Source of the DNA: Clostridiaceae bacterium
GTDB taxonomy: Bacteria > Bacillota > Clostridia > Lutisporales > Lutisporaceae
Length of the DNA stretch: 9,422 nt
Direction of reading: 5' to 3'
Assembly: GCA_028697435.1 (NCBI GenBank)
Contig: JAQVFD010000063.1
Span: 1-9,422 of the forward strand
This document shows, piece by piece, positions 5,598 through 9,422 of this stretch. The notes below the pieces were generated by a model, which was not told the origin of the DNA, ran no database searches, and was given only the letters and a program-made list of their open reading frames with translations. The position numbers were made by a program, and so were the translations under genes. How positions within the stretch are numbered: the first letter of the stretch is position 1; the number at the start of each line of letters is the position of its first letter.

Positions 5598-6137
5598 ATG
5601 AGGGTCAAGACTGAGATAATGGACGAAAAGGCATTAGACAGAGCACTTACCAGAATATCTCACGAAATAATAGAAAGAAACAGGGGAGTAGAAGATTTGG
5701 TTCTGCTTGGAATTAAAACAAGGGGAGTCACTCTCGCCAAAAGACTTAGTGAGAAAATCAGAAATATAGAGGGCAATGTGCTTCCCGTAGGTACCCTTGA
5801 TATAACAAGCCATAGGGACGATATTAAAGACATGAAGGATGTGCCCCGGGAAAGTTTGACTGATATTTGCTTTGACATCAACGGAAAGAAAGTTATACTT
5901 GTTGATGATGTCCTGTATACCGGAAGGACTGTACGGGCGGCAATGGATGCTATCGTAGAAATAGGAAGACCCCTGAATATTCAACTGGCTGTGCTTGTAG
6001 ACCGGGGACACAGAGAGCTTCCTATAAGAGCCGACTATGTAGGCAAAAATGTTCCTACCTCAAGAAGCGAAATAGTTATAGTCAATGTCAGAGAAGAGGA
6101 CAATATGGATGGAGTTTTGTTAGGAGAACAAGAGTAG
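5598..6137 (+). CDS. pyrR: PyrR bifunctional attenuator / uracil phosphoribosyltransferase
   Basis: An RNA-binding regulator of pyr genes that senses UMP and, in many species, also has weak uracil phosphoribosyltransferase activity. It has 179 residues from ATG 5598, close to the 181 of Bacillus PyrR. The PRPP-binding loop is VILVDDVLYTGRT (99-111). Other family blocks are MDEKALDRALTRISHEIIER (8-27), LGIKTRGVTLAKRL (37-50), GTLDIT (65-70) and VLVDRGHRELPIRADYVGKN (132-151). The frame extends upstream into the leader, but GGAGG at 5586-5590, 7 bases before 5598, and the family length fix the start. It is first in the operon and preceded by its own RNA target. Confidence 0.96.
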   Translation: MRVKTEIMDEKALDRALTRISHEIIERNRGVEDLVLLGIKTRGVTLAKRLSEKIRNIEGNVLPVGTLDITSHRDDIKDMKDVPRESLTDICFDINGKKVILVDDVLYTGRTVRAAMDAIVEIGRPLNIQLAVLVDRGHRELPIRADYVGKNVPTSRSEIVIVNVREEDNMDGVLLGEQE

Positions 6138-6159
6138 TATACCTTTGCTGCTCTTTTTT
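6130..6159 (+). terminator. Terminator-like hairpin at the end of pyrR
   Basis: AAGAGTAG at 6130-6137 pairs with CTGCTCTT at 6148-6155 (one U-G wobble) around a 10-base loop, and a run of six T (6154-6159) follows. The stem's left arm includes the pyrR stop codon. It would reduce transcription from pyrR into pyrC. No good PyrR-binding loop is seen before it, so it may be a constitutive partial terminator and not a second PyrR switch. Confidence 0.55.
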
Positions 6160-6188
6160 CTTGATAATTAAGAAACGGAGGTAGTTTA

Positions 6189-7466
6189 ATGAGTCTGCTA
6201 ATTAAGCACTGCAGCATAATAGATTCAGAAAATAATTATGAAGGAATTTATGATATATATATTGAGAGCGGGATAATAAAACTGATAGAACCTGCAATTA
6301 AGAAAAATGCCGATAGGGTGATAGACGCAGCGGGACTTAAATTGCTTCCCGGGTTCATTGATATGCATACACACCTGCGTGAACCCGGTTTTGAGTATAA
6401 AGAAACTGTATATTCGGGAACCAGAGCCGCTGCAAGGGGCGGATATACTACTCTCTGCTGCATGCCGAATACCAAGCCGGTGATTGATGATGAAGATTCT
6501 TTATCACGGCTTTTGGATATCACAGAGAAGGATGCGGCAGTTAAGGTGTATTCTGTTGCAGCCATATCCAAAGGACAGACAAGTACTGAAATTGTGGATA
6601 TGAATAAGCTGACCAACATGGGAGCAATTGCATTCTCAGATGACGGAAAGCCGGTGATGACCGCGGCATTTTTGATGGAGGTACTGCTTACTGCCAAGGC
6701 TAAGGATTATCTTATAATAGACCATTGTGAGGAAATGAGCTTGGCTGCGGGGGGAGCGATAAACCTGGGCAGGAAATCGGAGCAGTTGGGTATTCGCGGA
6801 ATACATCCCTTGTCAGAAGAGCTTAATGTGATGCGGGATATTATGATAGCAGAAGCAACTGATTCTCGGATACATATAGCTCATATAAGTACTGCCGGGT
6901 CTGCAGAAATGATAAGGGCGGCAAAGAAGAAAGGGATCAAGGTCACTTGCGAAGTGATGCCCCATCATATAGGGTTGACTGAGGACATAATAACGGCTGG
7001 ATTTACCGATTGCAAGGTAAATCCTCCCCTGAGGACTGCCGTAGATGTTAAGGCTTTAAAGCAAGCATTGAAAGACGGCACTATTGATGTGATAGCCACT
7101 GACCATGCGCCTCATCACAAAAACGAAAAAAGTGAGGATTTCTATAGCTCTGCTTCCGGTATATCAGGTATAGAGACTGCATTTTCAGTCTGTTATACTG
7201 AGTTGGTGGAGTCGGGAATACTTTCATTAAAGGATTTGAGTGAAAAGATGAGCAGAAATCCGGCAAAAATATTAAAACTAAATGCAGGGATAATAAGAGC
7301 AGGCAGTGCTGCAGACATAGTGATAGTTGATACAGCAAGAGAAATAACTGTTAATCGGGAGGATTTATTATCAAAGGGGAAAAATACTCCCTTTCATGGT
7401 AGAGCTTACAAGGGAGACATTGTATATACAATAGTCGGTGGAAATGTAGTATACGAGAACCAATAA
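6189..7466 (+). CDS. pyrC: Dihydroorotase, class I
   Basis: Zinc amidohydrolase that cyclises N-carbamoyl-aspartate to dihydroorotate in de novo pyrimidine synthesis. The 425-residue length matches the Bacillus-type class I enzyme. The zinc site is complete by comparison: H60 and H62 in DMHTHLREPG, D152 in FSDDGKPV, H179 in IIDHCEE, H232 in HIAHIS and D305 in ATDHAPHH. The motif GGYTTLCCMPNTKP (84-97) and the C-terminal strand region (GSAADIVIVD) also fit. This separates it from allantoinase and hydantoinase relatives, as does the pyr context. Start ATG 6189 has GGAGG at 6177-6181. It follows pyrR by 51 bases, a gap that contains the terminator-like hairpin. Confidence 0.96.
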   Translation: MSLLIKHCSIIDSENNYEGIYDIYIESGIIKLIEPAIKKNADRVIDAAGLKLLPGFIDMHTHLREPGFEYKETVYSGTRAAARGGYTTLCCMPNTKPVIDDEDSLSRLLDITEKDAAVKVYSVAAISKGQTSTEIVDMNKLTNMGAIAFSDDGKPVMTAAFLMEVLLTAKAKDYLIIDHCEEMSLAAGGAINLGRKSEQLGIRGIHPLSEELNVMRDIMIAEATDSRIHIAHISTAGSAEMIRAAKKKGIKVTCEVMPHHIGLTEDIITAGFTDCKVNPPLRTAVDVKALKQALKDGTIDVIATDHAPHHKNEKSEDFYSSASGISGIETAFSVCYTELVESGILSLKDLSEKMSRNPAKILKLNAGIIRAGSAADIVIVDTAREITVNREDLLSKGKNTPFHGRAYKGDIVYTIVGGNVVYENQ

Positions 7467-7487
7467 TTTATCTTTAGGAGGGATTTT

Positions 7488-8426
7488 ATGTATACAGACA
7501 GGCTTATAGATAAGATAATAAAATGCAGGAATCATACCATAGTGGGCTTGGATCCAAGACTGCAATATATTCCAAAGCATATTACGGAGGGCGTCAAAGA
7601 ATCTATGCCGGAAGGCAACGGTGCTTCTATAACTGCCGAAGCATTTTTTAGATTTAATAAAGAGATAATAGACAATATATATGATATTGTTCCCGCTGTA
7701 AAGCCTCAGATTGCCTTTTATGAGCAATATGGGGCTGCGGGCTTTGAATGTTTTATAAGAACCTGCAGATATGCAAAATCTAAGGGCCTACTGGTTATAG
7801 GAGATGTGAAAAGAGGAGACATTGGTTCTACGGCAGAGGCTTACTCTGATTTTTATCTTGGGGATAATAAGGAAACGGCGGAAATAGACTGCATAACCAT
7901 AAATCCATATTTAGGCACCGATTCAATGACCCCTTTTGTAAAGAACTGTGATAAGAACGGCAAGGGGATTTATGTGCTGGTTAAGACCTCAAATAAATCT
8001 TCCAAAGATATACAGGATCTGGAGTCCGGAGGAAAGAAAATCTATGAACATGTGGCGGAACTGGTAGTAAGGCTGGGGGAAGGACTAACGGGCAAATATG
8101 GTTATAGCTCAGTTGGAGCTGTAGTAGGGGCAACCTTTAAGAATGAAGGAATAAGATTGAGAGAACTGATGAAAATGGTTTATTTCCTGGTTCCCGGATA
8201 TGGAGCTCAGGGCGGCACAGCAGAAGATGCAGCAGTATGCTTTAATGATGACGGACTTGGAGCGGTAATTAATTCCTCAAGAGGCATTATTGCAGCCTAT
8301 ATGAACGAAGCATACAGGGAAAGGTTCAGCGAAAGGGAATTCGGACAGGCAGCCAGGGAAGCGGCAATAGCAATGAGTGAAGACATAAACAATGAGCTTG
8401 CCAAGACAGGAAAAATCGCGTGGTAG
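7488..8426 (+). CDS. pyrF: Orotidine 5'-phosphate decarboxylase, type 2 (long form)
   Basis: Decarboxylates OMP to UMP, the last step of the pathway. At 312 residues it is the long type-2 form, not the ~240-residue type found in Bacillus. The active-site D-x-K-x-x-D is DVKRGD (106-111) within GDVKRGDIGSTAEAYSDFYL, with K108 catalytic. IVGLDPRL (18-25), KPQIAFYEQYG (72-82), TINPYLGTDSM and LVPGYGAQGG near the phosphate-binding end are all present. Start ATG has AGGAGGG at 7476-7482. The gap to pyrC is 21 bases, and the stop at 8424-8426 lies 14 bases before the preferred pyrK start, so the genes are tightly coupled. Confidence 0.95.
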   Translation: MYTDRLIDKIIKCRNHTIVGLDPRLQYIPKHITEGVKESMPEGNGASITAEAFFRFNKEIIDNIYDIVPAVKPQIAFYEQYGAAGFECFIRTCRYAKSKGLLVIGDVKRGDIGSTAEAYSDFYLGDNKETAEIDCITINPYLGTDSMTPFVKNCDKNGKGIYVLVKTSNKSSKDIQDLESGGKKIYEHVAELVVRLGEGLTGKYGYSSVGAVVGATFKNEGIRLRELMKMVYFLVPGYGAQGGTAEDAAVCFNDDGLGAVINSSRGIIAAYMNEAYRERFSEREFGQAAREAAIAMSEDINNELAKTGKIAW

Positions 8427-8440
8427 GAGTTGAAGGATAT

Positions 8441-9196
8441 ATGCAGCATATGTGCAAAATTATTGATAACAGAAAGCTTTGCAGCGACATATTTGAGATG
8501 AGGATAGAGTGTCCTGAAATAGTTCGCGAAGCTATACCGGGGCAGTTCCTTCATATTAGAGTGAAGAAAGCTGTTGAACCCCTACTAAGAAGGCCAATAA
8601 GCATTAGCAGGATTCACAGGGATACAGGCAGCATTTCGCTTATTTACCAATGTATCGGGAAGGGTACTATAGAAATGGCAGCCCTTAAGCAGGGAGAATA
8701 CATAGATGTTATGGGACCTCTTGGCAATGGTTTTAGTTTGTTTAATGAGGAAAGATGTGCTGTAATAGGAGGAGGAATCGGCATTGCACCATTATTGGAG
8801 CTTGCATGCAGCCTTAAGAATTGTGATGCCTATTTGGGTTTTCGACATGATACCTTTATGGTTGATGAGTTCGCTTCAGTTTGTAAAGAGACTTGTATTG
8901 CAACAGAAGATGGAAGCGTAGGCAGCAAGGGCTATGTTACGGATATGATAAAGGATATAACGAAATATGATGTTATATATGCTTGTGGTCCTAAAGCAAT
9001 GCTGAAAAGAGTTAAAGAACTGTGTGGGGAAAGCCACGTAAAATGTTTTATCTCAGTTGAGGAAAGAATGGGCTGTGGAATTGGTGCATGCCTGGTCTGC
9101 GCCTGCAAGATAAAAGAAGGGGATACATGGCATTACAAAAAGGTTTGCACTGACGGCCCCGTATTTGCGGCTGAGGAGGTGGATTTTGATGATTAA
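8441..9196 (+). CDS. pyrK: Dihydroorotate dehydrogenase B, electron-transfer subunit
   Basis: Carries electrons from the FMN of PyrD through a [2Fe-2S] cluster and FAD to NAD+. From ATG 8441 it has 251 residues. The FAD-binding motif is RRPISIS (50-56), and the nucleotide-binding loop is VIGGGIGIAPLLELA. The iron-sulfur cysteines are C212, C217, C220 and C236 (C-x4-C-x2-C-x15-C) in GCGIGACLVCACK and KKVCTDGPVF. The frame opens at GTG 8420 inside pyrF. ATG 8441 is preferred because it lies past the pyrF stop, with AGGAG at 8425-8429, and gives a family-like N-terminus; ATG 8450 is also possible. It overlaps pyrD by 8 bases, as expected for two subunits of one complex. Confidence 0.94.
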   Translation: MQHMCKIIDNRKLCSDIFEMRIECPEIVREAIPGQFLHIRVKKAVEPLLRRPISISRIHRDTGSISLIYQCIGKGTIEMAALKQGEYIDVMGPLGNGFSLFNEERCAVIGGGIGIAPLLELACSLKNCDAYLGFRHDTFMVDEFASVCKETCIATEDGSVGSKGYVTDMIKDITKYDVIYACGPKAMLKRVKELCGESHVKCFISVEERMGCGIGACLVCACKIKEGDTWHYKKVCTDGPVFAAEEVDFDD

Positions 9197-9422
9197 TATG
9201 AATGTGGACATAGGAGGTATAAAGCTGAAAAATCCTGTACTCACTTCCTCAGGAACCTTTGGTTTTGGCAGGGAATACGCTAAGTTTTACGATCTTTCCA
9301 GACTTGGGGGAATTGTTGTAAAAGGCTTGACTCTGGAACCCAGGGAAGGCAATAAAACGCCAAGAATAGCGGAGACACCGTCAGGTATGCTGAATAGTGT
9401 AGGGCTGCAGAACCCCGGAGTG
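9189..9422 (+). CDS. pyrD: Dihydroorotate dehydrogenase B, catalytic subunit (partial, 5' end)
   Basis: The first 78 codons are present and the window ends inside the gene. The translation starts MINMNVDIGGIKLKNPV and continues with SSGTFGFGREY (20-30), GGIVVKGLTLEPREGNKTPR (40-59) and NSVGLQNPGV (69-78), the N-terminal FMN-barrel signatures of class 1B dihydroorotate dehydrogenase (PyrDB), the partner of PyrK. The active-site cysteine lies beyond the window. Start ATG 9189 has GAGGAGGT at 9173-9180 and overlaps the pyrK stop; the in-frame ATG at 9198 is 18 bases from that site and less likely. Confidence 0.95.
   Translation, partial: MINMNVDIGGIKLKNPVLTSSGTFGFGREYAKFYDLSRLGGIVVKGLTLEPREGNKTPRIAETPSGMLNSVGLQNPGV

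Noticed and set aside
6087..6101. Possible second PyrR-binding loop (GTCAGAGAAGAGGAC) just before the pyrR end
   Set aside because: It contains CAGAGA but lacks the GG that must follow the hexaloop, the short stem does not match the consensus, and the bases encode a conserved part of PyrR.
8420..8440. GTG start of pyrK inside pyrF
   Set aside because: No ribosome site precedes it, and the extra residues are not family-like; the AGGAG at 8425-8429 serves a later start.
46..9244. Many open frames of 60-156 codons on the - strand
   Set aside because: All lie opposite strongly recognised + strand genes, show no protein family pattern, and lack ribosome sites or operon logic. They are shadows of the real genes.

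Overview
The window is a densely packed, moderately AT-rich stretch of bacterial chromosome with every recognisable gene on the + strand. Gene content points to an endospore-forming member of the Clostridia: a YteA-family sporulation protein, a DUF5665 membrane protein, SepF/YggT/DivIVA, strong AGGAGG ribosome sites, TTG starts, a PyrR-type RNA attenuator and a PyrK/PyrDB dihydroorotate dehydrogenase. A finer placement (for example near the Ruminiclostridium/Acetivibrio group) is only a guess from gene order.

Left part (1-2125) is the conserved division cluster: the last 25 codons of an upstream gene, then yggS (PLP homeostasis), sepF (FtsZ anchor), yggT (small membrane protein) and a short divIVA. 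Neither ylmH nor ileS, which often sit in or beside this cluster, is present. Next comes a stand-alone DAHP synthase (aroF, 2136-2954) that starts the shikimate pathway, followed by a hairpin plus T-run that probably ends the transcript.

Middle part (3033-5454): a 96-residue DUF5665 membrane protein, a YteA/DksA-like zinc-finger protein, then lspA (lipoprotein signal peptidase) and rluD/ylyB (23S pseudouridine synthase). A good extended -10 promoter lies at the end of yteA and should drive lspA-rluD. Between lspA and rluD is an 8-bp G-rich tandem repeat with six GGGG tracts, the strangest feature of the window.

Right part (5452-9422) is a pyrimidine operon, pyrR-pyrC-pyrF-pyrK-pyrD (the last cut by the window edge). 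It has its own promoter, and its leader can be folded into the full PyrR switch: PyrR-binding hairpin, competing antiterminator and intrinsic terminator. A second terminator-like hairpin overlaps the pyrR stop codon. The encoded enzymes cover dihydroorotase, OMP decarboxylase and both subunits of NAD-linked dihydroorotate dehydrogenase. Aspartate carbamoyltransferase (pyrB), carbamoyl-phosphate synthase and pyrE are not in the window.

I see no mobile element, CRISPR array, RNA gene or defence system. Most of the window is ordinary core genome; the points worth a second look are the G-rich repeat, the regulatory RNA structures and the gene-order details.
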